From contig OZ234494.1 of NCBI GenBank assembly GCA_965153455.1, positions 11,966,001-12,030,000 on the forward strand: 64,000 nucleotides of DNA, read 5' to 3'. Below, one piece after another: positions 35,949 to 48,065 of this stretch. This DNA comes from Sphagnum compactum (Eukaryota > Bryophyta > Sphagnopsida > Sphagnales). Made by a program: the position numbers and the translations under genes. Each line of letters opens with the position of its first letter. Position 1 is the stretch's first letter. The notes below the pieces were generated by a model, which saw only the letters and a list, made by a program, of their open reading frames with translations, was not told the origin of the DNA and searched no databases.

Positions 35949-36620
35949 GGGACCTCATCCAGACTTCGAAATCAGAAGCCAACCAACCCTTGGCACCTGG
36001 ATCCGTAGGTCCCATCACCTGAATTTTGTAAAGGGAAGGCTACTAGTAGGCGCAAGGTAGGTAGGTACCTAGTCTTATGAGGGGCTCCGGGATTCGGGAC
36101 CTGAGTTTTGGAGACCTTGAGACATGTGGGGGAACGTCATCCAGATCTCGAACTCGAAAGCCGAGCAAACATTGGGGCCAGTGTTTTTTTCTTTTTTGGC
36201 GAATTGTTTTTGGCGGTGATCAAAAAAAGATCACTGGTCAAAAATTCGTGAACTGTACAAATGGTTTCTTGGGATTTTTTTTGGCGAAAGTTGGCACTTT
36301 TTTGAGGAAAAATAGTTAGAAGTCGCCACATTTAGATGCTGAGGTCATTAGGTACTCTTCTGAATGGTCGCCAGTCCACTTACTTGATAAAATTTTAATT
36401 AAAATTTTGTTTTAAAAAAAGGAAAAAAAAACCCTGTTTGGGACCTGGATCCGTAGGTCCCATCACCTGGATTTTGTTAGGAGGAAGAAGGGAAGGCTAA
36501 CGTAGTAGGTGCTAAGTAGGTACCTAGTCTTACTAGGGGGCAAGGCTCCGGGACCTGAGTTTTGGAGACGTGGAGATTTGGGGACCTGGAAATTTTGGAG
36601 ACCTGGAGTTCGGTCGTTCC
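35948..36620 (+). repeat. Tandem duplication upstream of CONSTANS-like gene, second copy interrupted
   Basis: Copy A (35948-36126) runs from GACCTCATCCAGA through GGATCCGTAGGTCCCATCAC, GGTACCTAGTCTTA and GGGACCTGAGTTTTGGAGAC. Copy B has the same order but is split: its head (GAACGTCATCCAGATCTCGA) is at 36131-36176 and its body (GGATCCGTAGGTCCCATCAC to GGGACCTGAGTTTTGGAGAC) at 36443-36620. The 261 bp between them are an inserted element. Confidence 0.85.
36177..36437 (+). mobile_element. 261-bp copy of dispersed repeat with TTGGG target duplication
   Basis: Comparing the two copies of the local duplication shows that these bases are an insertion. TTGGG occurs at 36172-36176 and again at 36438-36442, the expected 5-bp target duplication. 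Inside are a T run, TTTGGCGAATTG, TTGGCGAAAGTTGGCAC, GTCGCCACATTTAGATG, AGGTACTCTTC, GGTCGCC and an A-rich end with ACCCTG, which are the landmarks of the copies at 0.86, 7.22 and 48.59 kb. It encodes nothing. The ends show no obvious inverted repeat; a T-rich start and an A-rich end are seen instead, so the class is open. Confidence 0.65.
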
Positions 36621-37030
36621 TAAGCCGTAGCGACGGAGAAGATGAGGAGGATGAAGCTCCACTGCAGCGCACACGAGGAGAGTACACACACGGACGGATT
36701 GCAAGCAGAAGAAGAAGAAGAAACAGGATGCAAGATTGCATTTTGGATGCAGCTTGGAGAAGAAGAAGAGTCTGACTACACTCTGGAAGTTGTAGCGGGA
36801 GAAGAGGTTTAGGAACGGAACTGTACTGGTCCGGCGGAGCTCCGCAGGTCGGGTACCAAGTTCTGCTTGCTTGCTGCATAACTCCTCCGAGCTTGGAATT
36901 GAAGTTCGTTGGCGGAGCTGAGTTTTTGTGAACGGATTGGAGAGTCTGGAGTAGTGGAGCGCAGGATGTAAGTGCGCGTTTGAGGTTTTTTTTTTGGGTT
37001 TTTTGGCCCGGCTTTGATTCTTAGTAGAAA

Positions 37031-40000
37031 ATGGACGCAGCTTGTGATTTCTGTGAAGAGGGTCGAGCGACAGTCTATTGTAGAGCAGACTCGGCGCGTC
37101 TTTGTTTGTCTTGTGACCGTCACGTACACAGCGCCAACGCGCTCTCGTTACGGCATGTGAGAACGCTTCTTTGCGACGGATGCAATCTTCGACCTGCAGC
37201 GGTTCGATGTCCCGTGGAGAATTTAGCCTTGTGCCAGAGCTGTGACTGGGATAGTCATGGGAACTCTCCCATCGCGTCGCAGCATCGCCGTCATGCCTTC
37301 GACTGTTTCTCCGGCTGTCCATCGGCGGCGGAGCTTGGTAGCCTTTGGGGGTGTGACTTGGTGCCCAGTAGTGTCGAGTCTCGTGGTGTGTCCACCGCCC
37401 CTAGAGCAGCAGCTCCTCGAAATCTCCAAGGAGTCGTCAACAGCAACGGCAGCAGCTATGGAGGTCCTGGAAAAGTTGCAACGTTTGCATCCATGTCTGC
37501 AGCGGCAGCTGCTGGAGGACCTCCGCTCCTTGCCAAGGTCTGTTCTATGCTCTCAAAGTCCATGGTCCTTTCAGATCAGGAGTGTGTTCTGTTGCAGGAG
37601 AAACCCTGGGAGCTCCCATTTCTGGCTCACATTTGGGTTTTTACATCTGAGGAGAGACTAACCCTAGAATCACAGAAACCCTTCTTCTTCTTCTTCTTCC
37701 AATTCTCAACCTGGAGAGCTTGCTGTGTTAAGGTCTCTCATCATAGCAACCTTCCAATGGACCAGCACAAGCAAGAGAGACAAGCTGCACAAGCCCTAGC
37801 ACAGTCTAGGATCTGATCAGCACCTCGGAGTGTCCTTGTTATCTATCAAAGGGAGGTAGATGTTCAGACACCTTCGTTTGGGTTTTGACATCTGAGGAGA
37901 GACTAACTCTAGAATCACAGAAACCCTTCTTCTTCTTCCAATTCTCAACCTGGAGAGCTTGCTGTGTTAAGGTCTCTCATCATAGCAACCTTCCAATGGA
38001 CCAGCACAAGCAAGAGAGACAAGCTACACAAGCCCTAGCACAGTCTAGGGTCTGATCAGCACCTCGGAGTGTCCTTGTTATCTATCAAATGGAGGTAGAT
38101 GTTCAATCACCTTCATTTGGGTTCTCACATCTGAGGAGAGACTAACTTAGAATCACAGAAATCCTTCGTTGTCTTCTTCTTCCAATCCTCAACCTGGAGA
38201 GCTTGCTGTAGTAAGGTCTTTTACCATAGCAACCTTCAGATGGACCACCACAAGCAAGAGAGACGAGCTGCACCAACCCTAGCACAGCCTAGGGTTTGAT
38301 AGCTCCACATAGTGTCCTTGTTATCTATTAATGGGAGATAGATATTCAGAAACCTTCATTTGGGTTCTCACATCTGAGGAGAGACTAACCAACCTAGAGT
38401 CATAGAAATCCTTCTTCTTCCAATTCTCAACCTGGAGAGCTTGCTGTACTAAGCCTCTCATCATAGCAACCTTCAGATGGACCAGCACAAGCAAGAGAGA
38501 CAAGCTGTACAAACCCTAGCACTGCCTAGGGTTTGATCAGCTCCGGAGAGTGTCCTCATTATCAAAGGGAGATAGATGTTCAGAAACTTTCATTTCGGTT
38601 GTCACATCTGAAGAGAGACTAACCTACAATCACAGAAGTCCTTCTACTTCTTCCACTTCTCAACCTGGAGAACTTGCTGTATTAAGCCCCTCATCATAAC
38701 AACCTTCGGATGACCAGCAAAAGCAAGAGAGACAAGCTTCACAAACCCTAGCACAGCAGAGGGTTTGATAAGCTCCACAGAGTGTCCTTGTTATCAAAGT
38801 GAGATAGATGTTCAGAAATGTTCAGTTGGGTTGTCACATCTGAGGAGAGACTAACCTAGAATCACAGAAATCCTTCTTCTTTCAATTCTCAACCTGGAGA
38901 GCTTTTGCTGTATTAATGTTTGCTGTTCAGAAATCTTTGAAGAAATCTCAAGATCTGTTGTTTGTTTCTGCCGCATCCAGTAATGTATAATGTTTTACTA
39001 ATACTGAAGCTCTCCCCCCCCCCCCCCCCCAAAAAAAAAATCATCCGTCCTCTCTTGAACAAGATTTTCAGTGTCAACTAGGGTTCCTTGCACAAGAGCA
39101 TCATCCTCTCTTCAAGGCAGGTCCTTGCTCAAGAGCATCATCCTCTCTCCCAGATGGCAAGTTTGCATAGAGAGAATTTTGGTGGCTGTTTGGTTTCTTT
39201 CCATTTCCTTTTTTGTGGCAAGAGGCCTTTCTGTTTACTGATGGGGAGGCGTGGTGGTGGTGTGGGGTCACAGAGTCCTGTGCCGACAACAGGCCCAGTG
39301 ATGATGGGGAAAGAAGGAGGAGGAGGACAAGGAAGTAAACAACAATCCAGAGAAGCAGTAGTACAGCAGCTTCACAAACTGCAAGTTCAAGACCCACAGG
39401 TGCAGATGCAGGAGGTGCCTATGTCATTGACGTTGCACTTATCAAAGAAACCTCCAAGCTCTTTGCAGTCTTCTCCGTCAGAGCCTTTGACAAGAGCATC
39501 ATGTGTATCTCAGTTACAGGAGCAAGAGCAACAGCCAAAGGCATGTACAAATCAACAGCCACACTCAAATCATCATCAACAACAACAACAGGCAGCAAAT
39601 CTGCAGAATTCACGATCCTTGGACTCCCAGATATTAGCTGTGTCTGAAACACTGCAGCTGAAAACTGAAGTTGGCAATGATGGTCTCATGCAAGGAGGTG
39701 ATGCTCTCTGGCATTCCAGCTCCTGTCAGGTGCAATTCTTCTGGACGTTCATAAAATTTCTTCTTCAAGATTCAGGAGCATTGCATCTCAATACCAGTAG
39801 CAGGACATATGGTAGATCTAGCATTTCAGGAGAACCATGAAACATATTCTGTTATCATCATGTTGTTGCAGATTTGCGAATTGAAGGAAAGCTTATGCAA
39901 TGTGGCTCATGAGCATTCGTATCTGATGTTATTGTGCATGCTTGTCGTGGACAGCTATGGGGACAAAATATGCAGGATCTTGGAATTTGTGGAGGAGAAG

Positions 40001-41080
40001 GGGATCCGTGCGAGGGTTTCAGCATGGCAGACATTGATCTTTCATTTGATAACTACGAGGACATTTTCTCAAGCACACAAGGTCTTTCATCTTGGTCCTC
40101 CAATGACATAGAGGCTGCTGCCCGGTGCACACCCATGGGCCAAGACACTGTTGGCGAGAACCAGTGTGAGCATATGCAAAGCATCCCAGAGTTGGACCTT
40201 CTTGAAGTGAACAATGTAAGGTTCTCCTGTCTTACCAGTGAATCAATTTGTTTGTGTTGCATTTCTGTTTCATTTTTTAGGTTAATGTGTAGCACCAAGA
40301 GAGATATTGAACCGAATGCTTTTACAGACACATTTCTGGTTATCAATTTTGGAGGTATGTTTTCCGGGTTCTTGCAGGGTGCCATGAGTGGTGGCAGTGG
40401 TGGCCCTCAAACTCAGGGATACAAAGGGGAGTCAGCTGGACAGGGGCCTGGTCCACCTCCATCTCCAGAGATGAGTGAAGTTGGGATGATGGTGGGTGCA
40501 GCAGGACTAAGCAGTTCTAATATGGAGAGCTTGCGACTAGTGAGCCAGCCAACAGGGTCGAGCTTGTCACTTCCACTTTCTGGACTGAGTGGTGACAGTA
40601 GTGATCACCTCGAGTGCACTGCAGCTTCGTCTATGTTTTTGAATGCTGATCCACCCTCCTGGGGGCCTACAAGTCCTGATAGTGGAGCATTCACCCAAGC
40701 ACGCAACTCAGCAATGCTTCGATACAAGGAGAAGAAGAAAATCCGCAAGTATGTAACCAAAACATAAATCATCCATTTGGCCTCCTTTACATATCATGAC
40801 CTTTTGTATATCAGGGAACCTTTGTATAAAGTTCTGTTATGTCATTTCTGCTCTCTGAACTGGTGGCAGCAAGGTCTGTTTCCTGAGCTTTCAGGCTTAT
40901 TATACTGACATGATCATATGCTATTTTTTTTCATTCAACTTTTGTGAAAGGTTTGACAAGAAGATACGATACGAATCCCGAAAAGCACGAGCAGATATAC
41001 GCAAGAGGGTGAAAGGGAGGTTTGTGAAGGCAGGTCAGGCTTATGACTATGATCCTGTTGGGACCACCAGGAGTTTTTGA
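37031..41080 (+). CDS. CONSTANS-like transcription factor (COL9/COL10 type): two B-boxes and CCT
   Basis: A nuclear zinc-finger transcription regulator of the light and flowering-time CONSTANS-like family. Coding exons: 37031-37537, 39274-39729 (39154 is an alternative start of this exon), 39955-40215, 40378-40748 and 40951-41080; all junctions are GT-AG and phases agree, giving about 575 (or 615) aa. B-box 1 starts at residue 5 (CDFC, C17, CLSCD 25-29, HVH 31-33); B-box 2 at 48 (CDGC, C60, CQSCDW 68-73, H76, H85). [24 protein letters not shown] and [13 protein letters not shown] are markers of the COL9/COL10 group. The middle is Gln-rich. The CCT domain ([20 protein letters not shown] onward to [15 protein letters not shown]) is split by the last intron, as usual. 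Exon 1 could extend past 37537, because the frame stays open to 37816; the GTCTGT donor at 37538 is my choice. Intron 1 holds a tandem repeat. It converges with the BRO1 gene. Confidence 0.9.
37600..38922 (+). repeat. ~238-bp tandem repeat, 5.5 copies, in intron 1 of the CONSTANS-like gene
   Basis: CATCTGAGGAGAGACTAAC marks the units at 37644, 37889, 38128, 38371, 38604 and 38837 (spacings 245, 239, 243, 233 and 233). Each unit also has TTCCAATTCTCAACCTGGAG, GACCAGCACAAGCAAGAGAG, GCCCTAGCACAGTCTAGG-like text and GTGTCCTTGTTATC. The sixth unit is cut short. The first unit overlaps the open frame that continues past exon 1. Confidence 0.92.
39014..39030. repeat. C17 homopolymer followed by A10
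   Basis: A run of 17 C and then about ten A lies in intron 1 of the CONSTANS-like gene; length here is sensitive to sequencing error. Confidence 0.9.
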
Positions 41081-42723
41081 GTATTCCAACAAAATGACGT
41101 GGATGTCACCTGCCACCTCTGCCCAGATATTTATCTGCGGTATGGAGCTAGTTCCTTGACACTTGCAAATTTGACGAACAAAACAGGAGGCTAATTGAAA
41201 CAAACTTGTACACTTTGCCCCACTGTTGCTTTTGACTCGCCAGTGTATCATTCGGGCACATCCGTCTCTGAAGGAGGAGACACCCTACCCTAGATTGCAT
41301 ATCTTTTGGGCGCATCCATCTCTGAAGGATCCATCCATCCATCCATCCTGATTGATTGGGTCTCATGCATCTGAATGATCTATCCTATGGTTTTACATCC
41401 TTCACCTTATGGGCAGCAGGCGCAATGTGTTATAGTAGCTAGTTCGCAGCTGTTTGATTTTGATCAGCTGGAATGTCTCTGTCTCTTGTCAGCAAGGCAA
41501 CGGGGTGTAATCTTGTTAGAAGCTTTTGGGTACTGTTGTCTTCTAAGTAGGTTTTAGGGTTTGTACAATACAATGCCGCCTTGCTGTTTTGTAAAAAAAT
41601 TAGGTGCCTAACATTTGGCTGGCAGACTGTTTTTTTCTGTTTGAAATTTCAAGGGGTCACATTGGGTTTTTAGGCAACTTCTGGTCTGTTGGCTAGTAGT
41701 GTTTGTTGTGGTCCACTTGCTTTTTGAGTACCACAAACCAGAATTAAACTGTTCCTCCTGTGTAATCCGATTTTGGCCAGAATTGCACACCAGGATTCTG
41801 AGTTTCCAGTTCCAGTAGAGGCTCACATCACAGAGAGGTGATGCTAAGATAGTAACAGTTAGGGTCTAGCACCAGACTGCTAAAAATTATATCATGCAAC
41901 TGTATGTTTACACCAGTTGGTCAGATGGGAAGAGGATTTGTTATGTAATTTGTGCAATGTCACAGATGTACTGATTATCCTGAACTACTATGCTGCCTTT
42001 TTCAGTGTACTTCACCAACTCAGTTGTGCTTTGTTGAATTTGTGCTTGTCGTATCTGTAAAATCCTGTGCCTGAGTGTTATAAAACCAACCTTCAGGTCC
42101 TGACCTTAGTTTTGCATGTTCTGTCGTGTAGTAAGGTGCTTGTGTCATTCTTTTGGAAAAGTTACTTATTTTTCCTGCATGGATAAGAAGCATAATCAAG
42201 AATCCATAGAGAGAGAGAGGATGTTAGTTTGCTTACAAAAAGGTCATTACAAATCATACGGGCTCACTTTGTGCTACAACTTTGTTTTCTAAAGGCAAAA
42301 TCCATCCTTGTGAATCGTGCATTTTGGCATCATCCTTCATCTAAATTTGCAGAGATTGTGAAGCTAGCTAGAATGAGAAAATCATGTCCTACAATGCAGT
42401 ACATTTGGAAAAACAGGACTTGGCTAGAAGCGCATTTCACTTCTATGGAAACTTTCTAGTGAGTTTCAAAGCAGACGGGGTGGTGGACAGAGGAAGGAAG
42501 ATGGGAGTTCAAAACTGCAAGAAAACATGGTAATGTACAAAGCAGAAACCTTAGTCTCCTATTACCCAATTTACCTTCTATGTCAGATAAAAACCCTAAA
42601 CTTCAGAGCTTCAGGGAGCCAATGTACAAATTTCTATTATACCTGTATTTTGCATTTTTAAAGAATGAGAAGGGAGGTAGCTTTTGATGGCACCAAATTT
42701 CCTAAGGGAATTGCTGCTGGTTA
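41081..42723. other. Intergenic space between convergent genes
   Basis: Holds the 3' flanks of the CONSTANS-like gene (+) and the BRO1 gene (-). No coding sequence was recognised. TTTGTACAATACAATG at 41549 and nearby T-rich stretches could be 3'-end processing signals, but no site can be fixed. Confidence 0.5.
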
Positions 42724-45700
42724 TCATGCTTGAACTGGTTCAGGAGCAACTAGTGAAAGTGGTGGTGGTGGTGACACAGGCTGCTGCCTATGTAAATTCA
42801 CAGAAGTTAGTAACTTTTGGTCTTGATTGGTCTTAGCAAGAAGAGATGGCACATCCACAGTTAGTGAAGTCCTTGCCTCATACCCACATTCGGACTCCCA
42901 CGCTGGGTCAACAGGTGGTAGAACATAGAGCTCTGCAGTCAGTGCGATTGGGAAGTCTGGCAATTTGGGAGTAGTCTCAGGAGACCTGTACAGATCAACA
43001 ACCCAAAAATAATAAAAAGTTCATGGCATGTTTTCTGTATAGATGAACAACCTAAAAACAAAATCAATCATGCTTTTTTTTATAGATTAAGAAAAACCCA
43101 AAAACAAATAAGTAAAAGCCATACATGCATTTCTGATAACAAATTGAAATCATTTATACTGTTACAGCATGATGCCATATAACCATTCTGTTCGGTGCAA
43201 CTGGGAATTGCCACTTTCAGAATTACAGTTTTGAAGAATGTTTTATGACAAAGTTCAACACTATAGGGAAACACACAAGAGAAAAAGATTGGTGGGATTC
43301 AAGTGGTTTACTTCTCTTCATTGTAAATGTCCCTGAAGATACGAGCCTTGCTCAAAGCCTCTCTTGGTATTCTCTCTGACAAGTGTTTCATTGGACCCCA
43401 GATTGGAGGAAGCAGTCTGTCACCCACCCACCCACACATGCACCCACCACCCCGGTTTTAAAAATTAGAGTGAGGCAAAAAATCTCGTTCATGACTGAAG
43501 GAAGACAAGGAATTTGCAATCAAGGCAGGGTTTAGGGTTTAAGGTTTTAGAGTTTGAGACCATTTGATGCGTTGTACACAATGCAACATCTGTGAGCATT
43601 GGTTGAGTTGAATATAACCATATGAGTGTCAAATTAAAAAAAGGAGATGGGTCTGTAATAATCATCAGCAACTTCTGATGATTTAAACTTTTTGCACTGG
43701 GGATTTCCTACAGTGCGGGATTTAGTGCCAATGCTATGATATAGGGTTTATATAGTGGCATCTTTGACAAACCTTGAAGAAGGGTAAGTGTTGTTAAAAT
43801 ACAAGCGATGTCTTTGTCCCTCTTTCAAATAGCTGACAGATTCTCTAAAACACGCGAGAGCATGCGCATGTGTGTCAACCTCAAAGCCTTCCTCCAGTAC
43901 CTGAGCATGAAAGTAATATGCCATTGCCTGCACACCAAAACAAAACTGCAGGCATCAGTTGCACCCAAATCCTTGAAATTACGAAGAAAAAAGACCCATC
44001 TCCAAATCATAGAAAACCCACAATGATGATGATGATGATTTCAAGCCTACTCCTACTATGACTTTTTGACCTTCTTGTCACAGGGGTGGTGGCAGTGTAT
44101 TGTTTCTGGAAACACAAGTAATGGGTTTCTGGAAGGAGCTTTTACCTTTGCCTCCACAAGCTTCCACTTTGCAAAAAGAATGTGTTTTGCTCCCCACCCT
44201 TCTGCCAATGGCATACGTGCAAGCTTCTCTTGTGCCTGATAAAACAAAGGAAGGAACCCATCATGCCCAAACAAAAAAAAATCACCAATGTTTTTAAAGT
44301 GAGAGAGATAGGAAGTAGTTTCATAATGGAAGTGAAAAGACAAGAACTTGAGGGAGTCAGAGTTATATACTATTTTCAAAGTGAGGGGGAAAATGATGAT
44401 TTAGATGGCTATTGAAAAAAGGCAAAAGCTGAAAGAACAAACCTGTTCCCAACACTTGACTTGCTCACATGCTAACCTTCGTTTTACTGCTAGCGACGCT
44501 GTTACATTTTCAACTGCAAATCCTAACTGTAGTTCCACTGCCTGTATTACACAAACAACCAAATATCAAGTTGCTAGAAAATTTCCTGAAATGTATAAAC
44601 TCCAGAAAAATACAATAATCCCTAAAGTCTTGAAAAACTGGTTCATGAAGCTCCAGTAATGTGCATGTTTAATAATTTGGCCAGGGAATTTTAACCTGGC
44701 CTAATGCTTGCTGTTGCAATGCAATGAACATTCCTTCCATCAAATCTGCAGGTAGCTTTGCCCTACCCAACAACACCAGGCCACCCCACCAAACGTGCCA
44801 TCAGAGTATGAACAGAACATTTCCAAGTTCAAGCATGGCATTATTGCTATCTCTCCCTCATCAAGCATGATGCACCCATACTAGGAGGGAGTGGAGGAAC
44901 AGTATTCTTCATCAATAATGGTGAAAGAAAAAGTGTCTTACTTTATGTCATCTGGCGCATTTGGTATCACTGCACTGATGGCGCACTCAAAATACGACAC
45001 TGCTTTCAATAATGTTTCAATTGCCATCCTCTTGCTTTCTGGTTATTCATCGTCACATATTAAAACTTTGTTGTAAACTTTTCAATTCACAAAGCATAAT
45101 AGCATGACTAGTAAAAACATCAAAATCTCATAAGCTGAACTCAACCACCCATGACATGGTTGACCACTTAAATTGTGCCATTGAAAAGAAACCCAATCCA
45201 ACCCAACCCTACCCTACCCAACCTTCAAGAATGAGGAGAGAGGAAGAGAAGTTGGAAGAAGTTACCGTTCGTTACTGTATTCCAAGAGCAAGATGTGGCC
45301 ACATATCGCCCAAATGCAAATATTGGGTGCAAGGCATAGCAAGAAAACATCCCTTCAAAAATTTTGCTGTTGTAGTCATTAATCTCCAATGTAGGCGTGA
45401 GCATAAGATTAGCATCTTGCATTGCCAGCATGCCTAACAAATGAAGCACTGACAGAAGCTCATAATATGCACTTGACAGAGCTGTTTCCTGCATCCACCC
45501 AATCCATCATTCACAACATGATTAACACCCAGATTACAGTGGGTGATGGTTTTAAGGCCAGTTTTCTCAAGGAATCTTTGCATCCAATACCTCTATGCAG
45601 TTCTTTTGTGCTTGTTTCCAATGTAGTGAAGAGATTTCGAGACCAAAAGATGCAGATTGAAGAACTCTCACAACTCGTTGTGCTTTTGCCAATTGGTGAG

Positions 45701-47433
45701 CATAGTAATACCATGAGGATCATCCCTTCTGACCCAAAAAGTGTGAGGATTGTGAACAAATTACTGACCTTTTTCTCATCTTCCACATTAGTCCATTCAA
45801 ACCTGAAACCTGAGCTCAGCTTTTCCCCTGTCACAAAAGAATCATGTTTCTCAACATAATTAGTCTAGAAACTCAGCAACTTTCAATTGAGACATTATTA
45901 AGGTCTTGAGTGGCAGATTCTGTCATTTTGTTTCTTGACGACATTATTATATGACATAATTGTCCAGTGACGATCATACACTCGTTCGTACACAAAATGT
46001 GTCTGTTGAACATGACTTCATTCTTTTTTTTCTTTTTCAAATCATTGAATCTGCCACCCCAGACCGTAATGTCATGGAATTGCCACGCCCTTACCCATCA
46101 TGTTGAGTATGTTGTTGCATGGCTCACCCTAAAGGGCTTGCCTCACCTGGCACCTCACCCAACAGAACAGGCAGGAGGTTGACCAATTCCATAGTTCAAA
46201 ACAAGGAAATCAAAAAACAGAGATATAGATCCACAATGAAGAGCATTGCAATGGCAATACCGACCATCACATTGGACAAACCCCATCATCATTTGATCAA
46301 CATATTTGAAAAACCATTAAGACTCTTCCTTCACCTACTAAGTTTTACATCAAGATTTATGTTCCACACACACCCCTAATCTTATGTGCCAGTAAAAGAA
46401 GCTCCAATCAGAGAAGCTCCCCATAGGTTGCAAGTCCAATTCTCAAAGATTTCAACAAATACCACTAAATTTCTTTTCCAGTTTTTTCCAACCAAACCTT
46501 TTTGAGAATTATTTAACACCAAACATCAGTCCCAGGTCCAGTGTCAGACAAGTAAGTGCACAAGTGAAGAAAAACCTAAATGAGAGAGAGGGAGAGAGAG
46601 AAAACTTGAAAGAGAGACAAAGTTTGAAGGAAGGTAAATGGGGGATCACCACCACCTACCTCCAGTTGTTAAACCCATAAGAAGCGGCAGATAATCTTCC
46701 AAGGCTTTAGCAAGATCAACAACACCTGCAACAACACAGGATGATCATTAGTTTACCCTTGTTTTGTTTTGTGTTGTGTTGTTTTGTGTTTTTATGTTTG
46801 GTGCTGGGGGTGTGTGTTTTTTTAATCTTTTTTTCAGGCATGAATCTCTTTAGAATTCAGCTAAAAAGAGTGCAAATCCAACAACAAAAAGCCGTGTGGA
46901 AATCCCCATGAAAAGTGAAGGAGGATCAGAGTTTGAATAACAATTGTGTTGTGTTTTTGTGTTTGGTGTTGTGGCTGTAAAAGTTTTTTTCTTCTTCTTT
47001 TTTCAGTCATGAATCTTCTTCGAGTTCAGCAAAAAAAAACAGTGCAAATTATCCAACAGAAAAAACCCAAGTGAAATTCCCAAGAAAAATCAGAGTTTGA
47101 AGGAGGATCAGAGCTTGAATTAATAATAAATCTGTTACCTTGCTCATCGTCAGCATGTCTAGATTTGTGTGAAGAAGATCGATCGGGCTTTGCTGCAAGA
47201 TGGGAAATTCTGGATCTCAAAGAGACCAGGCGAGTAGCAAGCTCTGGTGATATAGAAGAAGAAGAAGCTTGTTGTTGAAGAAGAAGATGAGGAGCAAGCT
47301 CCACGTTTTTGGGTGCTCTAAAACCAGGCACAAATACATAAACCTCACCATTTGCTGCTGAACCTCCTCCTCCTCCTCCGTATGTCGAGGATTCCCAGTC
47401 TTCTATAGCATCTGATGACTGTATACATCCCAT
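42724..47433 (-). CDS. BRO1-domain protein, plant type, N-myristoylation signal
   Basis: Eleven exons on the minus strand, all GT-AG and in phase: 47433-47139, 46725-46660, 45827-45769, 45488-45266, 45038-44942, 44762-44696, 44541-44443, 44235-44146, 43927-43773, 43416-43312 and 42985-42724, giving 505 aa. BRO1 domains bind ESCRT-III in endosomal sorting; plant proteins of this subfamily are little studied, so the role is inferred. Conserved pieces in order: GEVYVFVPGFRAPKNV (29-44), ALEDYLPLLMGLTTG, AYYELLSVLHLLGMLA (147-162), PADLMEGMFIALQQQALGQ, VELQLGFAVENVTASLAVKR, ARMPLAEGWGAKHILFAKWK, MAYYFHAQVLEEG, KHLSERIPREALSKARIF and LPDFPIALTAELYVLPPVDP. MGCIQSS (Gly2, Cys3, Ser6) fits N-myristoylation plus palmitoylation, hence membrane attachment. 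The exon at 45488-45266 encodes some 25 residues more than I expect after NDYNSKIFEG, so its 3' splice choice is the least certain. The protein is longer than the about 410 aa I know for Arabidopsis relatives. Confidence 0.92.
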
Positions 47434-48060
47434 TACTCCCACACACACTCCCAATTTGGGCTTGCAAAACAAACCCAAAAAAAGTGGAGATAGAGAAGAA
47501 TCTACAGAAAAAAAAAAAAAAAAAACCAACCAAAGAGAAGATGGGTATTGTTGTTGTTGTTATTGTTGTTCCACCAAAACCTTCAAACACAACACCCAAC
47601 CAAAAAAAAATTGTCACAAGAAATGTGAAATGATCCACACACAAAAAGACACCAAAAAAAAAAAAAAGAAGAAGCAGAAGAGGAAGAAGAGGAAGAATTT
47701 GATGAAGAAGAAGATTCTTGAGCTTCTCTGATGATCCACTGAAATTTACAGAAGTTCCTTACAGAAGAATCTCCCGAAAAAAAATTTATATATATAATTT
47801 TTTAGAAATGGAAGAAAATTCAAAATGTTTTGCAGCTTCTGCAACCACAGCAACAACAAAGAAGAAGAAGAAGAAGAAGATGATGGAGAGATGGGGGAAA
47901 ATGACAACAAGAGATCTTTTCTGTGCGAGAGAGAGCTTGATGCGCTGGCGACGCAACACGGCGCCACTGACTGTGTCCTTTTTAACCCAAGGTGGGTCAG
48001 TCAGAGTAAAGTCATCAATCTCTTTGGTTAAACTCTAGTTGATGATGTTGGGTGAAATGG
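47434..48060. other. Upstream and leader region of BRO1 gene
   Basis: On the minus strand the 5' side is rich in CTTCTTCTT and TTTTTT, as in plant 5' leaders. An AGAAG repeat at 47862-47880 belongs to this. No second coding sequence is visible, and open frames on both strands here are low-complexity. Confidence 0.45.
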
Positions 48061-48065
48061 TTTTG

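Noticed and set aside
37242-37661. 139-aa frame overlapping exon 1 of the CONSTANS-like gene
   Set aside because: It is out of frame with both B-boxes and joins no downstream exon in phase.
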